A stretch of DNA of 64,000 nucleotides from an uncultured Bacteroidales bacterium (GCA_947168515.1 CAMVMF010000001.1:78632-142631), one strand, 5' to 3'. Numbered from the stretch's first letter, positions 36,891 to 45,200 are shown. Notes: generated by a model from the sequence alone, not told the origin. Numbers and translations: made by a program.

Positions 36891-37039
36891 GCGTCGAATC
36901 AGGGAAGGAGGGTCTGCAGGGGAGGCACATTAGGGTCCGCGCGGAGTCCCATGAGGGCAGCCATAAGGGGTATCTGACGGCCAGCCCTATGGGTGTTCCC
37001 TTGCACCAACTTGCTCACCCTTTCCTTTTCCCGACGATG

Positions 37040-37047
37040 CAAAGATA
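37040..37047 (-). promoter_or_regulatory. -7 promoter element of the DUF6266 cassette
   Basis: TATCTTTG on the minus strand. The first gene starts about 209 bp downstream, leaving a long, GC-rich leader. Confidence 0.6.
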
Positions 37048-37133
37048 TGACGCTTTTCTCCTCAGCCTCCCACATAGTGACGCTCCATGACGATAACTCC
37101 CACATCCTCCCATTACCCCAAGAATTCCAATTA

Positions 37134-37220
37134 CTCCGATCACTCAGATTACTCAGATTACTCAGATTCCTCCGATTATTCCGATTCCTCCGATTCCTCC
37201 GATTATTCCGATTCCTCCGA
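37134..37220. repeat. Tandem 9-bp repeat array, locus B
   Basis: About nine and a half units of the form CTCCGATTA (variants CTCAGATTA, TTCCGATTC, CTCCGATTC) follow each other. On the minus strand this is the same TCGGAGTAA-type unit as at 1257-1328. The array ends 53 bp before the -7 element of ruvX. Confidence 0.85.
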
Positions 37221-37273
37221 AAGTCTTCTAGTGAGAAAACAATAGACAAAATCACCATTTCATTTTTTTTTCG

Positions 37274-37281
37274 TATCTTTG
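37274..37281 (+). promoter_or_regulatory. -7 promoter element of the ruvX operon
   Basis: TATCTTTG, 24 bp before the ruvX start. Confidence 0.65.
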
Positions 37282-37305
37282 CAAACTTAAATAATATATA
37301 AAAAT

Positions 37306-37725
37306 ATGGGAAGAATCCTCGCAATTGACTATGGCATAAAGCGTAGCGGCATTGCCGTGACCGACCCCGACCGCATCATAGCCACTGGCCTTACCACTGT
37401 GGACACCCCTACCCTGCTCTCTTTTCTGCAGGACTATTGCCGCAAGGAGCCAGTGGACCTTTTCCTGGTGGGCGAGGCCAAACGCCTCGACAACACCCCC
37501 TCTGAGTCGATGCGCTACATAGAGCCTTTTGTTCAGAAACTTGCCCAATCATTCCCAGACAAATCCATCGCACGCATTGACGAACGCTTCACCTCCAAGT
37601 TGGCTTTCCGTGCCATGATAGACGGCGGACTCAAGAAGAAACAACGCCAAAACAAGGCCTTGATTGACCAAGTGTCCGCCACCATCATGCTGCAGAACTA
37701 TATGGACAGCGTGAATTACAAATAA
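37306..37725 (+). CDS. ruvX: Holliday junction resolvase-like protein RuvX/YqgF (16S rRNA processing)
   Basis: The 139-residue RNase H-fold protein matures the 5' end of 16S rRNA in E. coli and has been described as a junction resolvase. The catalytic acid motif is LAIDYGIKRSGIAVTD (D7 and D20 region), and the family box RIDERFTS and the terminal QVSATIML are present. It begins the plus-strand run ruvX, def, TPR lipoprotein, mutL, rhomboid; def follows after 20 bp. Confidence 0.93.
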   Translation: MGRILAIDYGIKRSGIAVTDPDRIIATGLTTVDTPTLLSFLQDYCRKEPVDLFLVGEAKRLDNTPSESMRYIEPFVQKLAQSFPDKSIARIDERFTSKLAFRAMIDGGLKKKQRQNKALIDQVSATIMLQNYMDSVNYK

Positions 37726-37745
37726 ACAAAACAATATTTGACAAG

Positions 37746-38309
37746 ATGATATACCCTATTATTGGCCTCGGCCATCCTACGCTGCGCAAGGTTGCTCAGC
37801 CTATCGATAAGGATTATCCCGAACTCGACAAACTCATTGCCGACATGTATGAGACTATGTACAACGCCGACGGCGTCGGCCTCGCTGCCCCTCAGATAGA
37901 CCTCTCTATCCGCCTAGTGGTCATCGGCTTCCGCCCTTACGATGAGAAGACCGACACCTACGGTCCTGTGGCCGAGGAGCATACGCTCATCAACCCTGAG
38001 ATCTTAGAGTTCATTGGCGAGAAGGAATATTTCAACGAGGGATGCCTCTCGGTACCCGATATCCATGAGGACGTCCTCCGCAACGAAGGTGTGCGCATCC
38101 GCTACTACGACGAAAAGTGGGTTCTCCACGAGGAGGAAATCCACGGCCTTTTCGCCCGTGTGGCTCAGCACGAATGCGACCATCTCGACGGCAAGGTGTT
38201 CACCGACCGCCTCTCCCCACTGCGCCGCGCTATGCTCAAACGCAAAATCAACGATGTAGTTGCCGGTCGCGTGCGTACCCACTACCGCATGAAGGCTCCA
38301 AAGAAATGA
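37746..38309 (+). CDS. def: Peptide deformylase
   Basis: The 187-residue metalloenzyme removes the formyl group from the N-terminal methionine of new proteins. All three motifs are present: GVGLAAPQ at 43-50, EGCLS with metal ligand C100, and QHECDHLDG with H142, E143 and H146. Length fits the family. It follows ruvX in an arrangement common in Bacteroidales. Confidence 0.96.
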   Translation: MIYPIIGLGHPTLRKVAQPIDKDYPELDKLIADMYETMYNADGVGLAAPQIDLSIRLVVIGFRPYDEKTDTYGPVAEEHTLINPEILEFIGEKEYFNEGCLSVPDIHEDVLRNEGVRIRYYDEKWVLHEEEIHGLFARVAQHECDHLDGKVFTDRLSPLRRAMLKRKINDVVAGRVRTHYRMKAPKK

Positions 38310-38362
38310 CTTATCAGACCCCCGTACGTATTTTATAACCGATAAAAAAGAGATTGCAAATC

Positions 38363-38884
38363 ATGAAAAAAATATTTTTCCTTTTGACCGTCTCGGCACT
38401 CCTGGTGTCCTGCGGCCCTACTCGCGAAGAACGCGTTAACGAGATTCTGGACTTTGAAGACTCTGTTTTTGAAAACGCCATCGGTGCCGACCCCGCCACG
38501 GCCGACCAGCTGACCGACCTCTATGTGGCCTTTGCCGACAAGTACCCCACAGACTCCCTCACCCCTCAGTTTCTGATGAAGGGAGCCGAGATGCAAAGCA
38601 ACGTAATCCACACCGAACACGCCATCGAACTATTCGACCGCATCATCAACGACTATCCCTATTTCTCTGAAGTCCCCATGTGCTACTTCCTCAAGGGCAA
38701 CGCCTACGACCTCAACAGCCAATACAAGGAGGCTAAGGAGGCCTACCAGATTTTTGTGGACAAGTATCCCGACCACTTCATGGCCGCCGACACCCGCAAG
38801 CTTATTCCCCTAGTGGGCATGACCCCTGAAGAGATATACGAATACAACCTCAGCCGTATCAAGGATTCGGTACCTGAGATGTAA
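38363..38884 (+). CDS. Small TPR-containing lipoprotein
   Basis: The 173-residue protein has a lipoprotein signal (MKKIFFLLTVSALLVSC, C17) followed by two or three TPR-like helices with BamD-like FADKYPTDSL and FVDKYPDHFMA turns. It is likely anchored in the outer or inner membrane facing the periplasm. The frame allows a TTG start three codons earlier; I use the ATG, which gives a standard signal peptide. It lies between def and mutL in the same direction. Confidence 0.85.
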   Translation: MKKIFFLLTVSALLVSCGPTREERVNEILDFEDSVFENAIGADPATADQLTDLYVAFADKYPTDSLTPQFLMKGAEMQSNVIHTEHAIELFDRIINDYPYFSEVPMCYFLKGNAYDLNSQYKEAKEAYQIFVDKYPDHFMAADTRKLIPLVGMTPEEIYEYNLSRIKDSVPEM

Positions 38885-38943
38885 GGCAGCATATCATTGT
38901 GCCGTTAGTCTTTTCGTCGTGACTAATAAAACTGTGTAGGACT

Positions 38944-40815
38944 GTGGACTTGATTAACATTCTGCCCGATAGCGTGGCCAACCAGATTGCCGCTGGCGAG
39001 GTGGTGGACCGACCGGCTTCGGCTGTCAAAGAGCTGCTCGAGAATGCCTTGGATGCCGGCGCCACCAAGATACAGCTGATTGTGAAGGATGCCGGGCGCA
39101 CTCTGATGCAGGTGATAGACAACGGATGCGGCATGAGCGACAGCGATGCACGTGTTTGTTTCGAGCGCCATGCCACCTCCAAGATTCACAAGGCCGACGA
39201 CCTCTTCGCCATCCATACAATGGGCTTCCGCGGCGAGGCCTTGGCCTCTATTGCCGCCATCGCTCAGGTGGAGCTCAAGACCAAAACCCGCGAGAACGAG
39301 TTAGGCACTCAGGTGATCATCGAGGGCTCTCAGATCAAAGAGCAGTCTTCCTGCAGCTGCCCAGACGGCACCTCCATAGCGGTGAAGAACCTTTTCTTCA
39401 ATGTACCGGCACGTCGCAACTTCCTAAAAAAGGATACTATCGAGCTAAGCCATATCGAGGAAATCTTTAAACGTGTGGCCCTCATCAATTACGGCACCGA
39501 CTACTCCTTCTACAGCAACGGCAAGCTACTGTACGACCTGCATGCTGGCAACTTCGCCGAACGCATCAGCCAACTCTACGGCACCAACTACCGCGAGCGT
39601 CTCTATCCCATCGACGAGAAGACCGACATCGTGTCCATCCACGGCTATGTCTCCAAACCCGAATTTGCCCGCAAGTCGCGCGGCGAACAGTATCTCTTTG
39701 TCAACAACCGGTTCATCAAACATCCCGCTCTCAGCGCAGCGGTGGAGAAGGCCTATGCCGACGTGATTCCCGACCGATACTATCCCAGCTACTTCCTTCA
39801 CTTGGAACTAGACCCCGCACGCATAGACATCAACATCCACCCCACCAAGACCGAAGTGAAGTTCGTGGATGAACATGCCCTTTTTGCTATCTTGCGGGCT
39901 GCCACCAAAAAAGCTCTGGGGCAGTTCAGCCTGGGAAATGAGTTGCAGTTCAACCCTATCGAGGAGGTGGACTTTTTACCACCACCCAAGGACTACGTCC
40001 CGCAGCAGCCCAACGTCAGATACAATCCGGACTACAATCCTTTCACCAACCCTACCCCCCAAAGCAATACTTCAAATGGCGGTTTTCATAACTCTAATTT
40101 CGAAGTCGATAGACCTAAATCATCTAAGTGGACTTCTTTCTTCGATACCGACGACCGGCAAGCTCCGCAGACCCATCTAGACTCCCTTCCCTCAGAAGAG
40201 GAGTCCATCGCCACTCCGCAGCCTCAAGTTATGGCCATGCGGCAGATGGAGGGAGAGGCACAGCCTACCACTGATAGCCCATGCCTGCAACTACAGGGTC
40301 GCTATATCGTCAGTACATTGCCTTCCGGACTTTTGTTAGTGGACCAGCAGGCCGCCCACGAACGTGTGCTGTTCGAACGGCTCTCCAGCCGGCAGCATGC
40401 AGCGGCAGCTCAGCAGCTGCTTTTTCCGGTGAACTGCCAGTTCTCTCCAGCCGATGCCGACATCTTTAATGAGTTAATCCCCGACCTAAAGGAACAGGGC
40501 TTTGAGGTTGGTGCTTTGGGGCAGACCACCTTTGTGGTCACCGCCACCCCGCCGGATCTTAACGATGGCGAGTTGCAGCAGGTCTTCGACCAGATGATTC
40601 TGGACTACAAAGGGTCTATGTTGCAGAAATTCAACGACAGCAGGACCTGCCTCTGTCGCTCTTTGGCCAAACAGATGGCCGTCAAGGCGGGTACTGCGCT
40701 GCAACAGGCCGAGATGCAGCAGCTTATTGCCGATCTCTTCTGCTGCCAAGTGCCCAGCGTGAGTCCTTCGGGCAAAAAGACCATGGTGGTTGTGGACCCC
40801 GCTACCCTATTCTAA
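38944..40815 (+). CDS. mutL: DNA mismatch repair protein MutL
   Basis: The 623-residue GHKL ATPase coordinates mismatch repair. N-terminal motifs are IAAGEVVDRPASAVKELLENALDAGA, DNGCGM, and GFRGEALASIAAI. In the C-terminal domain DQQAAHERVLFE (D467, E473, E478) matches the endonuclease motif DQHAxxExxxxE except Q469 for His. The later C-P-H-G-R-P zinc box is replaced by SPSGKKT. The start is GTG at 38944: no ATG lies upstream in frame and homologues begin close to this point. Codon spacing to the TPR lipoprotein is 59 bp. Confidence 0.95.
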   Translation: MDLINILPDSVANQIAAGEVVDRPASAVKELLENALDAGATKIQLIVKDAGRTLMQVIDNGCGMSDSDARVCFERHATSKIHKADDLFAIHTMGFRGEALASIAAIAQVELKTKTRENELGTQVIIEGSQIKEQSSCSCPDGTSIAVKNLFFNVPARRNFLKKDTIELSHIEEIFKRVALINYGTDYSFYSNGKLLYDLHAGNFAERISQLYGTNYRERLYPIDEKTDIVSIHGYVSKPEFARKSRGEQYLFVNNRFIKHPALSAAVEKAYADVIPDRYYPSYFLHLELDPARIDINIHPTKTEVKFVDEHALFAILRAATKKALGQFSLGNELQFNPIEEVDFLPPPKDYVPQQPNVRYNPDYNPFTNPTPQSNTSNGGFHNSNFEVDRPKSSKWTSFFDTDDRQAPQTHLDSLPSEEESIATPQPQVMAMRQMEGEAQPTTDSPCLQLQGRYIVSTLPSGLLLVDQQAAHERVLFERLSSRQHAAAAQQLLFPVNCQFSPADADIFNELIPDLKEQGFEVGALGQTTFVVTATPPDLNDGELQQVFDQMILDYKGSMLQKFNDSRTCLCRSLAKQMAVKAGTALQQAEMQQLIADLFCCQVPSVSPSGKKTMVVVDPATLF

Positions 40816-40874
40816 TAGAGGTCGGCAGACTGATTATTTAATTGTACTAGAATCATAGAAACTATAAACAATAT

Positions 40875-41483
40875 ATGACAGATTACGCACCTAAGGGTTT
40901 TTCGATGCTCCCTCCTGTGGTAAAGCATCTTTTGATCATCAATGTCATTGTCTATCTAGCCACAGTGGTGTTGGAACGTTATGGCTATTACAACATCACC
41001 AATATGTTGGCACTAAACTCCATCCCCACAGGTCGCTTCGGCCTATGGCAGCTGCTGACCTATATGTTCATGCATGCCAGCTTCAGCCATCTCTTCTTCA
41101 ATATGTTTGCCTTGTGGATGTTTGGCTACATATTGGAGAACTATTGGGGCTCGCGGCGTTTCCTGTTCTACTACCTTGTTTGTGGTGTAGGTGCCGGGCT
41201 GTGCAACATTCTTATTCCCGGCTGGGGTCTGACTGTGGGAGCCTCAGGTGCCGTGTACGGTGTGCTGCTGGCTTTTGGCATGATGTTCCCCGAGGAGCGC
41301 ATATACCTCTATTTCCTTATGCCCATCAAGGCCAAGTGGTTCGTCATAGGCTATGCTGCCATCGAACTGTTGGAGGGCATCTTTGTGTCCGATGGTATCG
41401 CCCACTTCGCCCATCTTGGCGGCATGCTGTTCGGCCTACTACTGATTCTCTATTGGCGCAAACACCCCTTCTCGAAATTTTAA
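40875..41483 (+). CDS. Rhomboid family intramembrane serine protease
   Basis: The 202-residue protein has six hydrophobic segments and the catalytic pair of rhomboids: S124 in GASGAVYG and H180 in FAHLGGM. The first loop carries FMHASFSHLFFNM, typical of the family. It cleaves transmembrane segments of other proteins; the substrate is unknown. It follows mutL by 59 bp, possibly in the same transcript. Confidence 0.93.
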   Translation: MTDYAPKGFSMLPPVVKHLLIINVIVYLATVVLERYGYYNITNMLALNSIPTGRFGLWQLLTYMFMHASFSHLFFNMFALWMFGYILENYWGSRRFLFYYLVCGVGAGLCNILIPGWGLTVGASGAVYGVLLAFGMMFPEERIYLYFLMPIKAKWFVIGYAAIELLEGIFVSDGIAHFAHLGGMLFGLLLILYWRKHPFSKF

Positions 41484-41503
41484 ACTGCTTATAAGTTTTT
41501 GTA

Positions 41504-41553
41504 GCATAAAACAATCCTCGGAGAAATCATCATTGTCTGATATCTCCGAGGAT
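41504..41553 (-). terminator. Possible terminator of the WYL regulator gene 1
   Basis: ATCCTCGGAGA (41514-41524) and TCTCCGAGGAT (41543-41553) form a perfect 11-bp inverted repeat. On the minus strand it is followed by TGTTTTATG, a weak T-rich tract, so it may end the minus-strand transcript of the WYL gene. On the plus strand no T-run follows. Confidence 0.5.
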
Positions 41554-41561
41554 TCTATGAA

Positions 41562-41651
41562 CTCTGAATAATCTGAGTACTCCGATTACTCAGATTATTC
41601 CGATTATTCCGATTATTCCGATTACTCTGATTACTCCGATTCCTCCAATAT
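41562..41651. repeat. Tandem 9-bp repeat array, locus C
   Basis: Ten units of the form TTCCGATTA (variants CTCCGATTA, CTCAGATTA, CTCTGATTA) lie in the convergent gap between the rhomboid and WYL genes, next to the hairpin. It is the same repeat family and orientation as locus B. Here no promoter follows. Confidence 0.8.
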
Positions 41652-41659
41652 TTCCCTCT

Positions 41660-42736
41660 TTATTTCTTAGAGGGCATTTCCTCGATGCCGTAGTGTCTCA
41701 TCGAACGGCGGATCGAGTTGGTGTATAGTTCCACAAACGATTGCGGTGATAGCACTTTGATATTATCGAAGAAACTGTCCATCGTAAATTTGAGCTCCTC
41801 GTTGATTTTGACCACAATGTGGGCATCGAGGACCTTCTCCCCATTCTCGCCCTCAATCCACTTGGATCGCTGCGAAGAGTGGAGTGGGTTGTTAGCCAGA
41901 TAGTAGGCTGCCCAACCATAGACTAGGAAATGGATGTCGACAGGGTCTCCACCAGGGTCACTGAGGCCGATGAAGTCTTCGAAGTACTCTTCTGGGTCAA
42001 AGGGATGCGAGATATAGGGTACCGCGGACTCCTCGATACCGTATATTTTGTCCAGCGGGATGACTTCAATTTTGTTGGGGTTGTCGGTGGTGACACCAAA
42101 GACGGCCCAACGGTGGCTGAACTGTTTGAGATAGAAGGGATGCAGACATAATGAGGTCTCCTCTTCAAAAGACTTTACATGCATCAGGATCGACTTTCGG
42201 CTATCGATGGCTTCCAGCAGGATGCGGAAATAATCGTAGACCTCCTTCATGCGTACGCCTCCTTGGAGCGCATGGTTGTCGTAGCGCAATATGGGTTTGG
42301 CATCGTAGCCTCCCACCCAGTCTTTCATGCGCGCAACGGTCTTTTTAACCCATGGGGCTATGGCAGGGTTGATTGAGGCTTCGAAACTATTGATGAAGTT
42401 AACTACATAACGCAACTGCTGGTGATTGAGCGGGAGTTTCTGAATGCTGAACTTCAAGTCTTTGTAACGATAGGCAGAATAAAAACGGGTACGGCCATGT
42501 TCGTTGGTTCGGGGAACACGAAAGCTTTCGAGCACAACACCAAATCCCTCCTCGCTTTTCATAAACGCTATGTCGGCATAGAGCTGTCGCTCACTGACGA
42601 CGTGGGGTATTTCTGATTTCTCCAGCAACTTATTCACCGTATTCAACAAGTCATTGAGCGTATAATCCCTGGAAGTGTCGCGAAAACACCTGTCAAGAAT
42701 CCTATATCGTATTTGGGCTTTGTTAAGTGCGGTCAT
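41660..42736 (-). CDS. WYL-domain transcriptional regulator 1
   Basis: The 358-residue protein has an N-terminal winged-helix segment (YRILDRCFRDTSRDYTLNDLLNTVNKLLE...SERQLYADIAFMKS) and a middle and C-terminal WYL region (KSFEEETSLCLHPFYLKQFSHRWAVFGVTTDN...PLDKIYGIEES). WYL domains bind nucleic acids or nucleotides and regulate stress and phage-defence operons in several bacteria. It is clearly paralogous to the protein at 45199-46263, sharing the CLHPFxLxQFSxRW and PFxPEEYFEDxIG segments. The unknown 572-residue protein gene lies between them. Confidence 0.86.
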   Translation of the reverse strand: MTALNKAQIRYRILDRCFRDTSRDYTLNDLLNTVNKLLEKSEIPHVVSERQLYADIAFMKSEEGFGVVLESFRVPRTNEHGRTRFYSAYRYKDLKFSIQKLPLNHQQLRYVVNFINSFEASINPAIAPWVKKTVARMKDWVGGYDAKPILRYDNHALQGGVRMKEVYDYFRILLEAIDSRKSILMHVKSFEEETSLCLHPFYLKQFSHRWAVFGVTTDNPNKIEVIPLDKIYGIEESAVPYISHPFDPEEYFEDFIGLSDPGGDPVDIHFLVYGWAAYYLANNPLHSSQRSKWIEGENGEKVLDAHIVVKINEELKFTMDSFFDNIKVLSPQSFVELYTNSIRRSMRHYGIEEMPSKK

Positions 42737-42758
42737 ATATTTGTATTTAAATTTTTTG

Positions 42759-42766
42759 CAAAGATA
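42759..42766 (-). promoter_or_regulatory. -7 promoter element of WYL regulator 1
   Basis: TATCTTTG on the minus strand, 22 bp before the start codon. TGAAAACT lies 5 bp upstream of it on the same strand (42772-42779) and is similar to the motif in front of the other two genes of the island. Confidence 0.6.
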
Positions 42767-43080
42767 CTTATAGTTTTCAACACTTTGGCAAAAAAAATAT
42801 CATCTGAATAATTCCCGCAGTATCGTAACCCCCTAAGGGCATAAATATTGGTTTTTTACAACAGGCTAAAAATGGTCAGTATTGTAGTCAGTTGATAAAA
42901 AACACTCTTTTGGCCTTCAAATATTTCCGTTTTTTCGGGTGTTGATAGCGAAATGAATATTAGCAAAATGCAGATTGTTCCATCCTATTGCACTTTCTCG
43001 GTAGGCCTCTTCGTCTCTGTCTGCAACAAGTATTCATAGGCGTTGGTGGTTTTGGGTGGGGCTACTTCTAAAAAAGGCGA

Positions 43081-43101
43081 GAAAAAAGTGAAACTTTTTT
43101 C
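43081..43101 (+). promoter_or_regulatory. Palindrome at the -33 region of the 572-residue protein gene
   Basis: GAAAAAAGT and ACTTTTTTC are perfect inverted arms around GAA. It lies 20 bp before the TAATTTTG element at 43122-43129, where the -33 box is expected, and could be an operator. Part of it (TGAAACTTTTTT) also occurs upstream of the WYL regulator 2 gene at 46360-46371, on the minus strand. Confidence 0.45.
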
Positions 43102-43121
43102 CATAATTCGTAAAAAAATTG

Positions 43122-43129
43122 TAATTTTG
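43122..43129 (+). promoter_or_regulatory. -7 promoter element of the 572-residue protein gene
   Basis: TAATTTTG matches TAnnTTTG and gives a leader of about 127 nt. Confidence 0.5.
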
Positions 43130-43262
43130 CAATCCAATTTGTGGCGTTAATTTACTTCTCCAGCCTTGGTCGAACGCCGACAGGCTCGGGCAGGTCCGCC
43201 AAAAAAGTAGTTATAAATCCCGGACAGACAACAGCATCTATCCCATTAAATAGCAATAAGTA

Positions 43263-44981
43263 ATGAATATCGCTGAAACCTATCAACTCTCCGAAGGTGT
43301 ACAAGTCAACCTCATCGAAAACAATGGTCTCTTCAATCTTGCCTATGTCGATGGCTCTGAATTATTCAACTACTGGTATGAAAAAATCGTCGTCTCCAGC
43401 CCCGAAGGCAAACCCTTGGCCATGCAGGCCCTGGACGACGGCATCTGGTATAACCTCAATGTAGCAGACCATACTACCTCTTTCGCCCATTACGACAACG
43501 AAGACCAGCTCTCTGCTGAAATTTCTAAGGTTTTCTGGCATGGAGCCTACAACCTTTTCAGCAACGGCCATCCCCTCCTGCCCGAATGGCACCAGTCCAT
43601 CATGTGCCTGCGCCTACAACCCGACTACATCATTTTCTACCTAGACATCCTCAACTCTACTGAGATTACGCACGAAACCACCTGCTACCTTATCCGCCAG
43701 GGCAAGATCCTCCCCTACACCGAGTTCTACCGCATCGAACCCGACAAGCATGGTCGCGACTTCCTCAAAGCTTTCCGCAAGAGCGACAACCGCTGCGTCC
43801 TCATCCGCAATGGCAAAACCCTTTGGGACCCCGACCAGTTGGAGTTTACCGACGTGTTGGCTATCAAACGCACCTCTTTCGACGGCTCCAATTTCAATTT
43901 CATCGCCCACCTAGGCGGTCACAAGTATGCCTTCTGCAATTCTGAGTACCTCGACTACCCCAAGGAGTGGCATGCTCAAATCAAGAGCGGCGCCATTCCG
44001 GTGTTGGCCTCCGGCGAACTCCTCGACCCCAAGAACGAGGAGGAGAAATTCCTGGTATGCAAGCTGGATATGGGAGCCTACATGCTGGTCTGCCGCACCA
44101 AGGACCTGCGCGTTGCCGTCGACCGCTGCGACAGCTATGAGATCCTCAACGAGCTGGCCATTTTCCACAACGACGACAAGGAACCTCGCACCGGTATCGT
44201 CTTCACCAATGGACTGAAAATAGAGCCGGGCGACAATTTCGAATATCTGATCTGCAACAAGACAGCTATCTATACCGACCATTGGGACACCCTCAGCGAC
44301 GAGCAGGTCCAGACCCTGGCAGACGAAATCTTGGTCGACAATTCTGAGAGTTTTTATATCTCCGAGTTCCTCGACTTTGTCGGCCCCAATGTGCTGCTAC
44401 ACGACAAAGAGTTGGGATTCAACATTATTGGCTACGGCCTACCCCTCAATCCCGACACCTGGTTCGAGAAAGCCCAGATTGTGGGCTCACACATCCTCCT
44501 TTGCAACAACGGCAAACTCAAATGGATGAACGAGGAGCTGCGCGTCGGCACCGGATGGTTTGGTGTCATCCGCATCTCGCCCCACTGCTCCATCAAATAT
44601 ACCGACGGCCATTACAAGAAAGTCGTCACCGGCTCCGCCGTCAAGGGCAAGAAATACTCCCTGGACCCCGAAGACAGCAATGGCTATCAGGTCGGTTCCG
44701 GCGAATATATCGAGGTAGAACGTCCCTACGCCCATTTCTTTTTCAAGATTTGCTTCGGCAACGAGTTGGAACTCATCAGCATGGATGCCTACGAGCCCGA
44801 TGTCAAGCTGCCCGCTGCCGTGTTCTACAACTGGAATGAGTATTCGGTGAGATATATCGGCACCGATGCCTTCCGCTACAATGGTGCTTTGCAAACCATT
44901 ACCCTGCCCGACACCATTGTCGAAATCAAGGAGGGAGCCCTCGAAAGTTGTTATGGGCTGCAGATTATCTATCCCGAATAG
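43263..44981 (+). CDS. Unknown 572-residue cytoplasmic protein with C-terminal LRR_5-like segment
   Basis: I do not recognise the bulk of this protein. It has no signal peptide and no membrane segment. Most of it is built of strand-turn units with recurring aromatic residues and phrases such as CYLIRQGKILPYTEFYRIE and VLIRNGKTLWDPDQLEF, or YAFCNSEYLDYPKEW, which suggests degenerate repeats. The last 45 residues (VRYIGTDAFRYNGALQTITLPDTIVEIKEGALESC) match one to two BspA-type leucine-rich repeats. It is flanked by two WYL-domain regulators that point away from or toward it, so it may be their target. It is followed by a terminator. Confidence 0.75.
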   Translation: MNIAETYQLSEGVQVNLIENNGLFNLAYVDGSELFNYWYEKIVVSSPEGKPLAMQALDDGIWYNLNVADHTTSFAHYDNEDQLSAEISKVFWHGAYNLFSNGHPLLPEWHQSIMCLRLQPDYIIFYLDILNSTEITHETTCYLIRQGKILPYTEFYRIEPDKHGRDFLKAFRKSDNRCVLIRNGKTLWDPDQLEFTDVLAIKRTSFDGSNFNFIAHLGGHKYAFCNSEYLDYPKEWHAQIKSGAIPVLASGELLDPKNEEEKFLVCKLDMGAYMLVCRTKDLRVAVDRCDSYEILNELAIFHNDDKEPRTGIVFTNGLKIEPGDNFEYLICNKTAIYTDHWDTLSDEQVQTLADEILVDNSESFYISEFLDFVGPNVLLHDKELGFNIIGYGLPLNPDTWFEKAQIVGSHILLCNNGKLKWMNEELRVGTGWFGVIRISPHCSIKYTDGHYKKVVTGSAVKGKKYSLDPEDSNGYQVGSGEYIEVERPYAHFFFKICFGNELELISMDAYEPDVKLPAAVFYNWNEYSVRYIGTDAFRYNGALQTITLPDTIVEIKEGALESCYGLQIIYPE

Positions 44982-45008
44982 CAACTTGCCGGGCATACAT
45001 ATATGCTG

Positions 45009-45045
45009 AGAGAGGCCACGCTTTTGCGCGGCCTCTCTGTTGTTC
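45009..45045 (+). terminator. Terminator of the 572-residue protein gene
   Basis: AGAGAGGCC (45009-45017) and GGCCTCTCT (45030-45038) form a perfect 9-bp stem, followed by a moderately T-rich tract, 27 bp after the stop codon. Confidence 0.65.
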
Positions 45046-45101
45046 TATCTGCCTTTATTATTGACTTAATGTGAGTTCTATAAAACGTGCGTTTTATGTT
45101 T

Positions 45102-45200
45102 TGTCCTTACAGGGCGTCATTTACAACCCAATCCTTACCCAAGGCGTTGCCATTGGGCGATATGTTTAAGCCCTTTCAGGGCTTTTCTAGAGGTCACCTT
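45102..45200 (-). repeat. REP-like dispersed repeat, inverted copy
   Basis: The sequence containing TTACCCAAGGCGTTGCCATT and AGCCCTTTCAGGGCTTTT is the reverse complement of the R2-type repeat in the spacers at 54415-54562 and 57430-57680. Its core CCCAATGGCAACGCCTTGGG can fold into a hairpin. It lies directly after the WYL regulator 2 gene, reaching its stop codon. Confidence 0.7.

Larger units (their letters stand above)
36832..37305. other. 474-bp divergent region between the DUF6266 cassette and ruvX
   Basis: It contains the leader and promoter of the cassette (minus strand), a 9-bp repeat array and the ruvX promoter. The reading frames across it translate the repeat into Asn-Arg-rich low-complexity sequence, so I do not call a gene. 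Confidence 0.6.
42737..43262. other. 526-bp divergent region of the WYL island
   Basis: It contains the promoters of the WYL gene 1 (minus) and of the 572-residue protein gene (plus). The remainder is AT-rich with no recognisable RNA or ORF; 43140-43220 is GC-richer and may be part of the 134-nt leader of the plus-strand gene. Confidence 0.5.

Noticed and set aside
36899..37324. 141-residue Asn/Arg-rich minus-strand frame in the ruvX upstream region
   Set aside because: It is made of repeat array B and runs over two promoters and the ruvX start.
1257..41651. CRISPR array
   Set aside because: The 9-bp units are contiguous without spacers and no cas gene is present.
43140..43220. Structured RNA (SRP RNA or riboswitch) in the leader of the 572-residue protein gene
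   Set aside because: I compared the GC-rich part with the conserved cores of SRP RNA, tmRNA and RNase P RNA and found no match.
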